Source: Paraktedonobacter carboxidivorans
GTDB taxonomy: Bacteria; Chloroflexota; Ktedonobacteria; Ktedonobacterales; Ktedonobacteraceae
Length of the DNA: 64,000 nt
Assembly (NCBI GenBank): GCA_041156125.1
Contig: JBEVTI010000033.1
Location: forward strand, 1 to 64,000
Direction: 5' to 3'
Made by a program: the position numbers and the translations under genes. Numbering within the stretch: position 1 is the stretch's first letter; every line of letters begins with the position of its first letter. The notes under the pieces are model-generated. The model did no database searches and was not told the origin of the DNA. It saw only the letters and a list, made by a program, of their open reading frames with translations. Positions 41,019-50,357 of this stretch are shown here, piece after piece.

Positions 41019-42443
41019 TCAATGATCAACGCCTTCAATGCTGGTGGCTCGTGCTTCCCTCTGTGAGGCAACCCAACGCAGGATTTCAGCGGCCAGGTAG
41101 AGCGAACCAGTAGCGCAAATCAGATCGTCAGGAGTAGCCTGGGTGCGTGCCAATTCCATGGCCGCCCCGCTCTCGCTGGCAGTCAAAACCCTGACCCCAG
41201 GCGCGTGCTGCGCGCAAAGTTCTTGCATGTGCTCAAGCGTGGCCGAGCGGGGGTTCAGGGGGCGCGTAAGGATTATGCCCTCGACATGTGCTAACTCGTG
41301 GATCATGCCTGCGAGGTCTTTATCAGCGTTACAGCCGAGCACCACGAAGTACTTGCGAGCAGGGAAGAGTGTATACAAACTCTGCATAAGTTTCTGCATC
41401 GAGTCAGCATTATGCGCCCCATCTACTACAATTGTCGGGCGGCGCGCGACAATCTCCAGGCGTGCCGACCAATGCACCTGGCGTAAGCCCTGGCGCAAAG
41501 CCTCTTCATCCCAAGCGCATTCCGCTCCACCGCGCGCGCGCAGTGCCTCCAGAGTTGCCACAGCCAGAGTCGCGTTCTCTACCTGATGTAGACCTACCAG
41601 GGGTATCTCCAGGTCGCGATATGCGCCGTCTGGCGTAAAGACGTGAAAGGTCTGGCGCTCCTGACTCTGCATAACCGGCTGATAACGATAGCTGAGCGCG
41701 GGTAAGAGGCTGGCCTCGACCTCCTGCTGAGCGCTATCATACCCTTGCGCGCCGACGCGCACCAGGGTGGCCTGGCGCTCGCGGGCAATGCGCGCAATGG
41801 CCAGCAGAGCCTCTGGTGACTGTGCGGAGGTCACAGCTATTCCCCCCTGCTTGATGATACCTGCCTTCTCCTGAGCAATTTCTGCCAGCGTATTTCCCAG
41901 GATGTTCATATGATCGTAGCTGATCGAAGCAATCACCGAGACCAGCGGCTGCGTCACATTTGTCGCGTCAAGTCTCCCACCAATGCCAACCTCTAGAACC
42001 GCGTGCCTCACGCCCTGGCGCTGAAAATAGAGGAGAGCGAGCGCGGTCGCGACTTCATAGGGAATGAAGGGATGAAACGGACCCTCCCGATCGATCTGCT
42101 CGGCAAGCGCTTTCACCTCTGGCAACAAACTCGCTAGCTCTTGCTCACTGATCAGCTTACCATTCACGCGGATACGCTCGCGAAAGGTATGCAGATCCGG
42201 CTGCGTATACAGGCCCGTGCGCACGCCGGCTGCGCGTAGGACGCTCTCAATATAGGCCGCGGTCGAGCCTTTGCCCTTGGTTCCCGCTATCAGCACACAG
42301 CTATAGGTGTGATGGGGATTGCCCAGCAATTCAAGCAGGCGTCCCTCGCGCAACACATGCTGCTCACTATCATCGCGAAATTTGCCACTGCGCTCAAAAT
42401 CACTCAGACCATAGATGTAGGCCAGAGCCTCGGCATAGTTCAT
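41019..42443 (-). CDS. folC: Bifunctional folylpolyglutamate/dihydrofolate synthase
   Basis: A 474-residue Mur-ligase-type enzyme that adds glutamate to dihydropteroate and to folates, using ATP. The P-loop is 'LIAGTKGKGSTAAYIES', the omega loop and folate site follow ('LYTQPDLHTFRERIRVNG'), then 'VLEVGIGGRLDATNV', with metal and carbamoyl-lysine region typical of Mur ligases, and the C-terminal glutamate domain ('IVVDGAHNADSMQKLM'). It lies 63 bp downstream of folP on the same strand, so the two last steps of dihydrofolate synthesis are in one operon. Confidence 0.95.
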   Translation of the reverse strand: MNYAEALAYIYGLSDFERSGKFRDDSEQHVLREGRLLELLGNPHHTYSCVLIAGTKGKGSTAAYIESVLRAAGVRTGLYTQPDLHTFRERIRVNGKLISEQELASLLPEVKALAEQIDREGPFHPFIPYEVATALALLYFQRQGVRHAVLEVGIGGRLDATNVTQPLVSVIASISYDHMNILGNTLAEIAQEKAGIIKQGGIAVTSAQSPEALLAIARIARERQATLVRVGAQGYDSAQQEVEASLLPALSYRYQPVMQSQERQTFHVFTPDGAYRDLEIPLVGLHQVENATLAVATLEALRARGGAECAWDEEALRQGLRQVHWSARLEIVARRPTIVVDGAHNADSMQKLMQSLYTLFPARKYFVVLGCNADKDLAGMIHELAHVEGIILTRPLNPRSATLEHMQELCAQHAPGVRVLTASESGAAMELARTQATPDDLICATGSLYLAAEILRWVASQREARATSIEGVDH

Positions 42444-42506
42444 GCTTTTCTTGTTTCTTTCTATTATCCGCTCTCAAGCCCTGTTTGTTTAAGCTTTCGT
42501 GGAGGC

Positions 42507-43388
42507 TTAGCTTTGCGCGGGTGGATGGAAGTTAGCGCGTACGATAGCGTCGCTCATCTTTACAGTGCGCATAATTGCCTGCACATCGTGGACGCGTACT
42601 ATCTCGACTCCCTGAGCAATGCCCAGCGCGACCGTCGCCGCTGTACCCTCCACGCGCTGTTCCGGGGGGAGATTGCCCAGGACCAGGCCAATGGTCCTTT
42701 TACGCGAGGTGCCCAGCAGCATTGGTCGTCCCAGGGCGCGCAATTCGCCCAGCCGGCGTAGCAGGGTCAGGTTTTCCTCAGCCGTGGTGCCAAAGCCAAT
42801 GCCTGGATCAATGATGATCTGCTCCCAGGCCACGCCAGCCTCCAGCGCCAGATCAATGCTGCGCGCCAGAAAACGCAGTACATCGCTGACAATCTCGCGC
42901 CGCTCGGAGCCGCGCATGTTGGCCATGATTACTACTGGCACATCTCGCTCAGCGACTAGCGCGGCCATCTCAGGAGCGCGTCGCAAACCCCAGATATCGT
43001 TGATCATGCTCGCGCCTGCCTCTAGAGCCTGGCGCGCTACCTCAAGCTTGTAGGTGTCAATCGAGATAATCACCTCTGGCGGCAGATTGGCCGCGAGATG
43101 ACGAATGACCGGTAATACCCGCTGCAACTCTTCTGCTTGCGACACCGCGCTAAAATCAGGCCGCGTCGATTCGCCGCCTATGTCTAGCAGCGTCGCTCCC
43201 TCCGCGACAAAGGCCCGCGCCTGCTCCAGCGCGCGAGCTGCTACCTCGTCTCCCCTCAGTCCGGCGCTCAGAATACCATCTCCCGCGAACGAGTCAGGAG
43301 TGACATTGATAATACCCATCACGTGGGTGCGTTGGCCCCAATCCAGACGCCAATGACCCCAGATCAGAGGTGGAAAGCCTGGCAACAT
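42507..43388 (-). CDS. folP: Dihydropteroate synthase
   Basis: A 293-residue TIM-barrel enzyme that joins p-aminobenzoate to the pterin diphosphate; it is the sulfonamide target. The signatures are 'VMGIINVTPDSFAGDG' and 'LLDIGGESTRPDFS', with 'ISIDTYKLEVARQALEAG', 'SMINDIWGLRRAPEMA', 'IIDPGIGFGTTAEENL' and 'GTSRKRTIG' giving the pterin and phosphate sites. It is the first gene of the folP-folC operon. The upstream region (43389-43607) has no gene. Confidence 0.96.
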   Translation of the reverse strand: MLPGFPPLIWGHWRLDWGQRTHVMGIINVTPDSFAGDGILSAGLRGDEVAARALEQARAFVAEGATLLDIGGESTRPDFSAVSQAEELQRVLPVIRHLAANLPPEVIISIDTYKLEVARQALEAGASMINDIWGLRRAPEMAALVAERDVPVVIMANMRGSERREIVSDVLRFLARSIDLALEAGVAWEQIIIDPGIGFGTTAEENLTLLRRLGELRALGRPMLLGTSRKRTIGLVLGNLPPEQRVEGTAATVALGIAQGVEIVRVHDVQAIMRTVKMSDAIVRANFHPPAQS

Positions 43389-43607
43389 CGCGCTTCTCTA
43401 TCCTTGCTGAGCATTCCCCGCCAACGCGCGGACTGCTCTAAACTTGCTTGCACCTTTACTCCCTCACACACACACGCTCTCAAAACGATTGTACCATAGA
43501 AATGTACTCAGCAGTTTGCTAACAGGCTTTGCTAGAGAGCATAAAATGCTCAGGTATGCAGTTCACCGCTTGCATAGTTGTTTATTCTTTCCATTATTAA
43601 GAGAAAG

Positions 43608-43637
43608 ATATATATAGTATATTTATACTATATATAT
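43608..43637. promoter_or_regulatory. AT-only palindrome upstream of the second Rpn gene
   Basis: Arms 43608-43620 ('atatatatagtat') and 43625-43637 are exact complements with loop 'attt'. It stands 72 bp before the Rpn gene start and may contain its -10 element or an operator. Confidence 0.4.
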
Positions 43638-43708
43638 TGAAATAGGAGCTGGCTTGCTTTATAGTTGTAGGCACATGGGGAAGTGAGATTGAAGAAGAAA
43701 AAAAGCAG

Positions 43709-44767
43709 GTGGCAAATTACGAGCAGAACTATCAGGTATATGACAATCTTTTGAAGAGACTCTTAGAGCGCAATGCAAGCTCTATCATTCCGCGTTTACT
43801 GGCCAGTAATGGTCTAGAAATGGTAGATATCGTAGAAGAATTGAATGTGGAGGTACTCATTCCGCCCAGGCGCAATGATCGTGTCTTCAGTTCACTCATT
43901 CGGGGCACGCCACATATCACTCATTTTGAGATTGAGATATCTGGCAACACAAAAATGGCTGCCAGACTGTTAATCTATCACGCATTATTGTTTGAGAAGT
44001 ATCACAAGCCTGTCAGATCCGTAATTGTATATCCTTTTAAAACGACGATGGTTGAGAGTCCTATGCGCGAAAAAAGTAATGACGAAGAACTGGTCACGTT
44101 TCATTTTCAGCGTATCCCACTATGGGAACTGGATGCTCACGAGTACTTTGACGAGCAGGATGTCTGCATGTATGCGCTATTACCAGCCATGCGTGGCGCG
44201 ACACAGGAGATGCATATGCAAGCCATAGCCCAGATGATAAAATACTATCAGGATAACGACGATGAGTTGCGTAACCAACTTCTCTGTTTTGGAGTGATGA
44301 TGAGGCGAGCAGAAATGCTGCCAACAGTTCAGATTAAAGAGGTGCTCGAAAAAATGAAGGAATACGATCCTTTAATCGCCGAAGACAAGTATCTCCAGGC
44401 CCTGATTAAGGAATTTGGTGAGAAACTTGGCGAGAAGAGGGCTGTCGAGATCGCAACCAAAATGGCAGCCGAAGTTGTGGCCGAAGCAAAAGCCGAAGCA
44501 GCAGCCAGAATTAGAATTCAGGCCGAAGCAGAGGCGAGAGCGAAAGCCGAAGCAGTAGCCGAAGCAGAAGCTAGCTTTGTTGCGACTTATCGGGAGACGC
44601 TGATATCCATTCTCAAAGAGCGTTTTCCCGCCCTGGTGGAAACGGTGGTTCAGGATGCTGTTTTGCCCAATAAGCTAGGGGCGCTGCAATTGCTGATTGG
44701 CCAGGTTTTAGCAGCTGCGGATGAAAGAGCGGTGCGGGCAATCTTCTGTCTTCCCGTGGCGAAATAG
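43709..44767 (+). CDS. Rpn family PD-(D/E)XK protein with Ala/Glu-rich coiled-coil tail
   Basis: A 352-residue protein from GTG 43709; the ribosome site is poor and the upstream frame stays open to 43646, so the start is uncertain. The first 110 residues follow the Rpn plan: 'YDNLLKRLLERNASSIIPRL', Asp in 'RRNDRVFSSLI', then 'ITHFEIEISGN' with Glu-x-Glu where Glu-x-Gln is common, and 'ARLLIYHALLFEKYHKPVRS'. Near 250-290 comes a tail of Ala/Glu repeats coded by tandem 'gccgaagca' units, likely a coiled coil. Relatives are recombination-promoting nucleases. It differs strongly from the Rpn gene at 18832. Confidence 0.75.
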   Translation: MANYEQNYQVYDNLLKRLLERNASSIIPRLLASNGLEMVDIVEELNVEVLIPPRRNDRVFSSLIRGTPHITHFEIEISGNTKMAARLLIYHALLFEKYHKPVRSVIVYPFKTTMVESPMREKSNDEELVTFHFQRIPLWELDAHEYFDEQDVCMYALLPAMRGATQEMHMQAIAQMIKYYQDNDDELRNQLLCFGVMMRRAEMLPTVQIKEVLEKMKEYDPLIAEDKYLQALIKEFGEKLGEKRAVEIATKMAAEVVAEAKAEAAARIRIQAEAEARAKAEAVAEAEASFVATYRETLISILKERFPALVETVVQDAVLPNKLGALQLLIGQVLAAADERAVRAIFCLPVAK

Positions 44768-44784
44768 ATGCTATAAGTGATCTT

Positions 44785-44863
44785 ATCTAGATTTCATCTT
44801 TGATTTGATTTTCTGGAGTCTGATGCACTGGCGCATCAGACTCCAGAAAATCAAAGATCACTT
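44785..44863. terminator. Two-part hairpin between convergent genes
   Basis: The inner stem of 20 bp, 44807-44826 with 44833-44852 ('gattttctggagtctgatgc', loop 'actggc'), is extended by an outer 10-bp stem 'aagtgatctt' (44785-44794) with 'aagatcactt' (44854-44863). It lies between the Rpn gene (end 44767) and the acyl-CoA ligase (end 44876), and so serves both. Confidence 0.75.
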
Positions 44864-44875
44864 ACTTATACACAA

Positions 44876-46501
44876 CTAATCGTTGCTTATGCTGGCGGCA
44901 AATTGTTTGCGCAGGACCTTCTTATCGAATTTGCCGACGCTCGTTTTGGGGACGGCTGAGATAAAGACCACATCATCGGGCAGCCACCATTTCGCCACCA
45001 GTGGGCGCAGGTAGTCGAGGATCTCCTCTTTGCTGACCTTGCCGGCGTATTCGGGCTTGAGGACCACGCAGGCGAGTGGGCGTTCGGACCATTTGGGATG
45101 AGGCACGCCTACCACACAGGCTTCCAGTACCCTGGGGTGTCCCATCAGCAGGCCTTCCAGTTCGACCGAAGAGATCCATTCGCCACCGGATTTGACCAGG
45201 TCCTTGGTGCGATCGACCAGTTGCAGGCTGCCATCCTCGTCTACGACCGCTACATCGCCAGTGCGCAACCAGCCCTCGGCAAATTTAGCGCTGGACTCGC
45301 TATCATTATAGTAAGCGCGCGCGATCCAGGGTCCGCGCACCTGGAGTTCGCCAAAGGTCTGGTCATCCCAGGGCACCTCCTGGCCGCTCTCCATATCTAC
45401 CACGCGAAACTCGACGCATGGAATGACGGTGCCCTGGCGCGCGCGCGCGTGAAAGCGCTGCTCCACAGGCCACTCCAACTGATGGCTACGCAGGCGACTG
45501 AGCGAGGCCAGCGGGGATGTTTCCGTCATGCCCCAGGCCTGCACCAGCGTGATGTTATGCTGTGCCAGATTCTCGATCAGGGCCTGTGGGACCGCCGAGC
45601 CGCCGCAGATAATCATGCGCAGGGCCGAGAGATCGAAGGTCTCTTTCTCCAGCAGACTCAGCAGACCGATCCAGATCGTCGGTACGCCGCCTGCCAGAGT
45701 CACGCGCTCCTCCGCCAGCAGGTGCGCGATACTCATGGGGTCCATAAAGCGGCCAGGAAAGACCTGTTTGGCACCCATCATCACGCCAGCATGGGCCAGT
45801 CCCCAGGCGTTCGCGTGAAACATCGGCACAATCGGCAGGACCGTATCCTGCTCGGACATGCCAATGCCATCGGTCATACCTACTCCCATTGAATGGAGGA
45901 ATGTCGAGCGGTGGCTATAGACAACCCCCTTGGGATTGCCGGTTGTGCCAGAGGTATAGCACATGGCTGCCGCCGTATTCTCATCCAATTCAGGCCAGGC
46001 AAACTCTGTCGGCTGCTCGCCAATAAAGCTCTCATAGTCAACGGAGGGCTGAAGCTTACCCGTGGCATTGGGGGCATTGCCCATAATTACGTAGAGCTTG
46101 ACGGAAGAAAGCTGATCGGCCAGCCCCTCCAGGAGTGGCACCAGGTCGCCATCCACAAAGATAATCTTATCCTGGGCATCATTGATGATATAGGCCAGTT
46201 GTTCCGCGAACAGGCGAATATTCAGCGTGTGGAGCACGGCCCCCATACAGGGAATAGCAAAATACAGTTCCAGGTGACGATAAGAGTTCCAGCCAAAGGT
46301 GGCGATGCGATCTCCAGACTCTGCTCCGACTCCCTTGAGCGCGTGCGCCAACTGCTGGACGCGCTTGCCCCAATCGGCATAGGTATAGCGGTGCTTGCCC
46401 TCGGCTGTCAGTGTCACGATCTCCTTGCGTTGAAAGAGTCGCACAGCACGCTGGAAAAAATGCGGCAAAGTCAGGGGATAATCCATCATTAAGCTTTCCA
46501 T
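44876..46501 (-). CDS. Acyl-CoA synthetase (long/medium-chain fatty-acid-CoA ligase)
   Basis: A 541-residue ANL-family enzyme that activates a fatty acid with ATP and joins it to CoA. The P-loop motif 'CYTSGTTGNPKGVVYSHRS' (19 residues), the 'WGMTETSPLASL' motif, 'GWLRTGDVAVVDEDG' and the C-terminal lysine region 'VGKFDKKVLRKQF' are intact. The opening 'TLPHFFQRAVRLF' and the overall sequence fit the AlkK/medium-to-long-chain group. The start has 'aaaggag' eight bases upstream. No other fatty-acid genes are adjacent, so it probably feeds beta-oxidation as a stand-alone gene. Confidence 0.92.
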   Translation of the reverse strand: MESLMMDYPLTLPHFFQRAVRLFQRKEIVTLTAEGKHRYTYADWGKRVQQLAHALKGVGAESGDRIATFGWNSYRHLELYFAIPCMGAVLHTLNIRLFAEQLAYIINDAQDKIIFVDGDLVPLLEGLADQLSSVKLYVIMGNAPNATGKLQPSVDYESFIGEQPTEFAWPELDENTAAAMCYTSGTTGNPKGVVYSHRSTFLHSMGVGMTDGIGMSEQDTVLPIVPMFHANAWGLAHAGVMMGAKQVFPGRFMDPMSIAHLLAEERVTLAGGVPTIWIGLLSLLEKETFDLSALRMIICGGSAVPQALIENLAQHNITLVQAWGMTETSPLASLSRLRSHQLEWPVEQRFHARARQGTVIPCVEFRVVDMESGQEVPWDDQTFGELQVRGPWIARAYYNDSESSAKFAEGWLRTGDVAVVDEDGSLQLVDRTKDLVKSGGEWISSVELEGLLMGHPRVLEACVVGVPHPKWSERPLACVVLKPEYAGKVSKEEILDYLRPLVAKWWLPDDVVFISAVPKTSVGKFDKKVLRKQFAASISND

Positions 46502-46727
46502 ATCTTGCTCCTTTGACGTTCTGGTTAACCAACTCCTTCGAGTACAAACAATGGACTCGATATTCTTCTATTGTACAGGCTGAAAGCGTCTGTGCAAAGG
46601 GGGTGCGCGTCGTTTATTTGCAACGTGTGAAAGCTTCTAATATCCTTCTAATTCATCTCATCCACTTTTCTCCAAAATGAGCATCTTTTACCTGCTCTCT
46701 ACTGCTAGATATAACAAACAGATACGA

Positions 46728-46905
46728 CCAGAGTGGGCCGATTGATCGGGTCCAGCCCCGATTGATCGAGGGCCTCGCGCTTTGCTTGAAATGTTTCACG
46801 AAATGCTTCACGAGCATGATTTCTCTCATGCTCGTGAAGCATTGGGAGGTATGCGTGCTGTCCTCGATAAATCGGGACTGGACCCGATCAATCGGCCCAC
46901 TCTGG
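46728..46905. repeat. 178-bp nested inverted repeat (MITE-like)
   Basis: Outer arms of 44 bp, 46728-46771 and 46862-46905, differ at two positions. Inside lies an independent perfect hairpin: 46802-46819 with 46826-46843 (18 bp, six-base loop). The element sits in the 540-bp gap between the TIR protein gene's end and the acyl-CoA ligase start. No target-site duplication was found at the outer ends and no protein is encoded. The rest of 46502-47043 has no gene. Confidence 0.65.
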
Positions 46906-47043
46906 TATGTAGGACTTTTCATGCAGGGCTTTTGCACGCAGCAAAAAGATGACGCGCACTCTCTGCAAAAGGAGTATTTGTTTGCTTATATCGAAAGAAA
47001 AGGCGAGAGGATCTTTTGCTTCCCCTACAAGTGGATGTGAGGC

Positions 47044-48195
47044 CTATCCTTCTTCATTGCCAGGCGCGGCATCGATCTCCTGAAGCTGTGTGTGCAGGGC
47101 TGTCCGCGCCCCTTCAAGTGTCGAGAGGGTATCCTGCAACTCCTGGCTTTTCCTGGTTTCGGCTTCCAGCGTTTGCCGCGCTTCTTGCAGGCGTTTTTCG
47201 GCCTCCTGAAACGCGCTTGCAGCTTGCTGGACAGCGCTATCTTGTGTATCGAGCGCCGTGTGTTTTTCCGCCAGCTCCGTCCTTGTCTGGATCAGCCTCG
47301 CGAGCAGCAGATCCCGCGCGCGTTTCCGCGCGGCCTCGGCCATGAGCCGCGTGTGAAGTTCGCGCACTGTCTGGCGCAGACCTTTGACAATATCAAGGAA
47401 GGCAGCATCGTGATCGGCCCACTCGCTGACCGGCTTGCCCAGAGCTGGCAGCGGTTGCAGGCTGCCCAGCAAACCATCCTGCCATGCCACAGAACGTAGA
47501 ATCACCGGCACAAGCACCATGCCCTGCTCTTCCTGGTGTTTGAGCGCGGGCTCAAGGATTTGTTGCCACACGTGTGGTGAAGCAAGGAAAGGGGCGCTCA
47601 CCAGTATCACCAGCAGATGCGTCTCCTCCAGCGCCGCCTGCACATTGCTCTGCCATGCCTCGTGTGCGGAGGCAGACACCGCCTCATAGGTCAGAACAAT
47701 CCCGCCTGCGCGCTCCAACAGGCTCAAATGGTGATGTAGACCCTGGAATAGCGCCTGGTCTGCCTCCGCGAAGCTGAGAAAGAGCTTGATCGTAATGTTT
47801 CCAAGAGGAAGTTCAGTGCCAATCAATGCCTCAATCAGATATTCCGATTGACCTGTCCCACGCAGGAATGTTGCAAGCTCGGCGGACATGCGAGGTAAGG
47901 TGACGGTTGGCAGGTAGATAAAGGACGGGGCCCGATGTCTAATTGCCTCCAGGTGTTGTAGCGTAGTAAGATCCTGCATGGCAAAAACGGTTTTTGCGAG
48001 GAATGCCCGGCTCAGATCGGCCCCGCTCAGATCGGCCCGGCTCAGATTGGCCTGGCTCAGATCGGCCTGGCGCAGATTGGCCCCGTACAGATCGGTCCCA
48101 TACAGATTTGGCAACATCTCAAGATTGTTTGCTCGCCAGATATTCCACTTTACGACATCATTTTTCAGCAACTCTACATGTTCCGCGTTTGCCAT
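47044..48195 (-). CDS. Pentapeptide repeat - TIR domain - coiled-coil protein
   Basis: A 383-residue protein. Residues about 28-70 are pentapeptide repeats ('ADLSQANLSRADLSGADLSR'), coded by tandem 15-bp units. Residues about 134-275 form a TIR domain: 'IKLFLSFAEADQALFQGL', 'THLLVILVSAPFLASPHVW', 'GMVLVPVILRSVAWQDG'. The last 100 residues are a coiled coil rich in Ala, Glu, Gln and Leu. TIR domains cut NAD+ or scaffold signalling, in bacteria often for antiphage defence. Here 'VWQQILEPAL' has Ile where the catalytic Glu is expected in related Chloroflexota TIRs, with Glu two places later, so activity is doubtful. No defence partner gene adjoins it. Confidence 0.82.
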   Translation of the reverse strand: MANAEHVELLKNDVVKWNIWRANNLEMLPNLYGTDLYGANLRQADLSQANLSRADLSGADLSRAFLAKTVFAMQDLTTLQHLEAIRHRAPSFIYLPTVTLPRMSAELATFLRGTGQSEYLIEALIGTELPLGNITIKLFLSFAEADQALFQGLHHHLSLLERAGGIVLTYEAVSASAHEAWQSNVQAALEETHLLVILVSAPFLASPHVWQQILEPALKHQEEQGMVLVPVILRSVAWQDGLLGSLQPLPALGKPVSEWADHDAAFLDIVKGLRQTVRELHTRLMAEAARKRARDLLLARLIQTRTELAEKHTALDTQDSAVQQAASAFQEAEKRLQEARQTLEAETRKSQELQDTLSTLEGARTALHTQLQEIDAAPGNEEG

Positions 48196-48414
48196 AATAG
48201 CGATTTCCTACCTTTTGCCCTCAAGTATCCTTCATTATAAAGCAAAACATTATAAAGCAAAACAGGCAGTAGTAGTTGACATAGAATCTCGCACAAATTT
48301 GAGCTTGAGAGAATCCTCTGTTTGAATATTGATGTTTAGGCTGCGGACAGGAGTCTTCAAACAGCGTACGCGCGTTTTTGATAGTTGCCCTGAAAAGGTG
48401 ATATGCTTGCTTGC

Positions 48415-48970
48415 ATGATAAAGCAGCATCTCTTTGAAAGCCAGGATATACCTGAGAGCTTCAAATACCAGATCCTCTCATTTAGTACGGATCGAATGGC
48501 CTGAGCTGTTTTCTGGCGATCTCCGGTTGAGAGACTGGACATCGAAGCCAGAACTACATCCAGTGACTTTTCTCATCGAAGAAGAGGGCGTCCTGGTGAG
48601 TCATTTAGAAGTCGTGTGGGACGTTCTTCATCATGTAGGAGAAGCGTATATCACCTACGGATTAAGTGGAGTGTTTACCTACCCGGCCTTTCGCAAACAG
48701 GGCTATAGCTTGCAACTCGTTCACTTGGCCAGAGATTACATTGAGCGGCGAGGTGATGCGGATCTTGTGCTCTTTCATTCAACTCTCAAAGGCTTTTATG
48801 AACAAGCAGGCTTTGAACGCATGGAGCGTCTGGTCACACTCGTAGGAGATCCGCAAAACCCTGAGAGAAGCGATGAAACGGGGTTTATGCTCTTTCTCTC
48901 AGAAAAAGGGAAACGGGGAAATAAGAGCTTTGAACAAGGCCCGGTGTATGTCGGAGAAACCATCTGGTAA
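48415..48970 (+). pseudogene. GNAT family acetyltransferase, frameshifted near its start
   Basis: The natural N-terminus 'MIKQHLFESQDIPESFKYQ' starts at ATG 48415 (or 48403) and runs to 'ILSF'. One extra A at 48484 then breaks the frame; after it 'VRIEWPELFSGDLRLRDW' continues to the stop at 48970. The second part holds the GNAT core: 'YITYGLSGVFTYPAFRKQGY' (strand and acetyl-CoA loop) and 'VLFHSTLKGFYEQAGF'. As read, the core alone is open from 48434, but without its first strand. Relatives acetylate small amines or protein ends. Decay or a sequencing error in 'catttagta' would both fit. It is convergent with the phosphatase gene at 49131. Confidence 0.72.
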
Positions 48971-49018
48971 GTTTTTGGAGATACGTAAATAGCTTGCTTC
49001 AAGCTGGGATATATAACC

Positions 49019-49082
49019 CATGTCTTTTCGCATGATCGAGCTTATAATTGAGATCGTCAGGATCATCATGCGAAAAGACATG
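49019..49082. terminator. Hairpin between GNAT and phosphatase genes
   Basis: Arms 49019-49036 ('catgtcttttcgcatgat') and 49065-49082 are exact complements (18 bp) with a 28-base loop. It separates two convergent genes and can serve both. Confidence 0.65.
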
Positions 49083-49130
49083 CATCATCACTTCTCCGGG
49101 AGGAAAGCCTTATATGCCCAAAAACGTTTC

Positions 49131-50357
49131 TTAACGCGCTGGCGCATTTGCTCGCGTCAGCGTGACCAGCGTGACATCATCCTCCTGTTCCCAGTTGGTG
49201 CCGGTAAAATCCTTGAGGTTGGTGAGCACATGCTCGATGAGATCGGCCTGGTCCTTTGAATTCGCCACGAGCGTTTTGAGGCGGGGGAAGCTAAACATTT
49301 CATGGGTAGGATTGTGCGCTTCGACCAGGCCATCGCTATAGAACAGGAGGCAATCGCCGAGGTCGATCTGAGCTTCGCGCTCCTCATAGAACATGTCGGG
49401 CATCAGGCCCAGGGGCATGCCGGTGGCTAGCAGTTCTACTACTCCGCCGTGGTTGCGCTGATAGGGGAGATCGTGTCCGGCATTGGCGTAGCGCAACTTG
49501 CCGCTGCTCGGCTCAAGGATGGCATAGAAGCAGGTCACAAACATGCGCTCTGGTGTATCCGCGTAGAGCAGATTATTTACCCGCGCCAGCACCTCGCCCG
49601 GCGAGTCTGAGGTCAGCGCGGCTGCGCGCAGCATACTCCTGGTCGTGGCCATGACTATAGCAGCGGGCACGCCTTTATCGGTGACATCGCCGATCACCAG
49701 GCTCATGCGCCCATCGGCGAAGGTCAGAAAGTCATAGAGATCTCCGCCGACCTCCCTGGCTGGTTGATAGTAGGTCGCGAGCTGCCAGCCAGCCATCTCC
49801 GGCACTGTTTTAGGCAGGAGCGAATGCTGAATCAGGCGCGCGGTTTGCAGTTCCTGCTCAATGCGCGCGCGTTCCTCGAGGCGGGCATTCTTTTCGATCA
49901 ACTCCTGCTCGTTGCGCATGCTCTCGACCAGTTGTTGTGCCATGGTGTTAAAGCGTTCTTCCAACTGCCCGATTTCATCGTTTCTGGCCACAGGAACCCG
50001 TTGCGTATAATCGCCCTCGGCGAAGCTAGTCGTTGCCGCCACCAATCCCTTAATGCGCCGCACCATACCGCGCGTGGCCATCGCGCCAAAGAAGGTGCCA
50101 GCGGGAGCTATCACAATCAGCCAGAAGATGCCCGTCACAAAGATCCCTGGAATAAAATTCAAAAAATTCGGAATTTGTGGAGGGCGACCCGTGCCTGAGG
50201 CGGCAGAGTGGATGATAAAGAGAAAAACACCGGCGGAAAACAGTAATTCCATCAGCAGCGCGTAAATGACTGCGACCATCAGATAGGAAATAGTGATACG
50301 GGCCTGTAAACCGCGCATCCTTTGCGGCTTTGCGCGTGTTTTATTCTGGAGTTCCAT
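49131..50357 (-). CDS. RsbU-like PP2C serine phosphatase with HAMP domain
   Basis: A 408-residue membrane protein. Two hydrophobic segments (about 25-52 and 70-95) are followed by a HAMP domain ('RIKGLVAATTSFAEGDYTQR') and a coiled coil ('ELIEKNARLEERARIEQELQ'). Then comes a SpoIIE/RsbU phosphatase domain, with metal-binding Asp in 'REVGGDLYDF' and 'VIGDVTDKGV', and Asp/Gly in 'YANAGHDLPY' and 'LLFYSDGLVEAHN'. These enzymes remove phosphate from anti-sigma-factor antagonists to release a stress sigma factor. The signal enters through the membrane part, which has little outside loop. No anti-sigma or antagonist gene is adjacent. The gap 50358-50641 has no gene. Confidence 0.92.
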   Translation of the reverse strand: MELQNKTRAKPQRMRGLQARITISYLMVAVIYALLMELLFSAGVFLFIIHSAASGTGRPPQIPNFLNFIPGIFVTGIFWLIVIAPAGTFFGAMATRGMVRRIKGLVAATTSFAEGDYTQRVPVARNDEIGQLEERFNTMAQQLVESMRNEQELIEKNARLEERARIEQELQTARLIQHSLLPKTVPEMAGWQLATYYQPAREVGGDLYDFLTFADGRMSLVIGDVTDKGVPAAIVMATTRSMLRAAALTSDSPGEVLARVNNLLYADTPERMFVTCFYAILEPSSGKLRYANAGHDLPYQRNHGGVVELLATGMPLGLMPDMFYEEREAQIDLGDCLLFYSDGLVEAHNPTHEMFSFPRLKTLVANSKDQADLIEHVLTNLKDFTGTNWEQEDDVTLVTLTRANAPAR

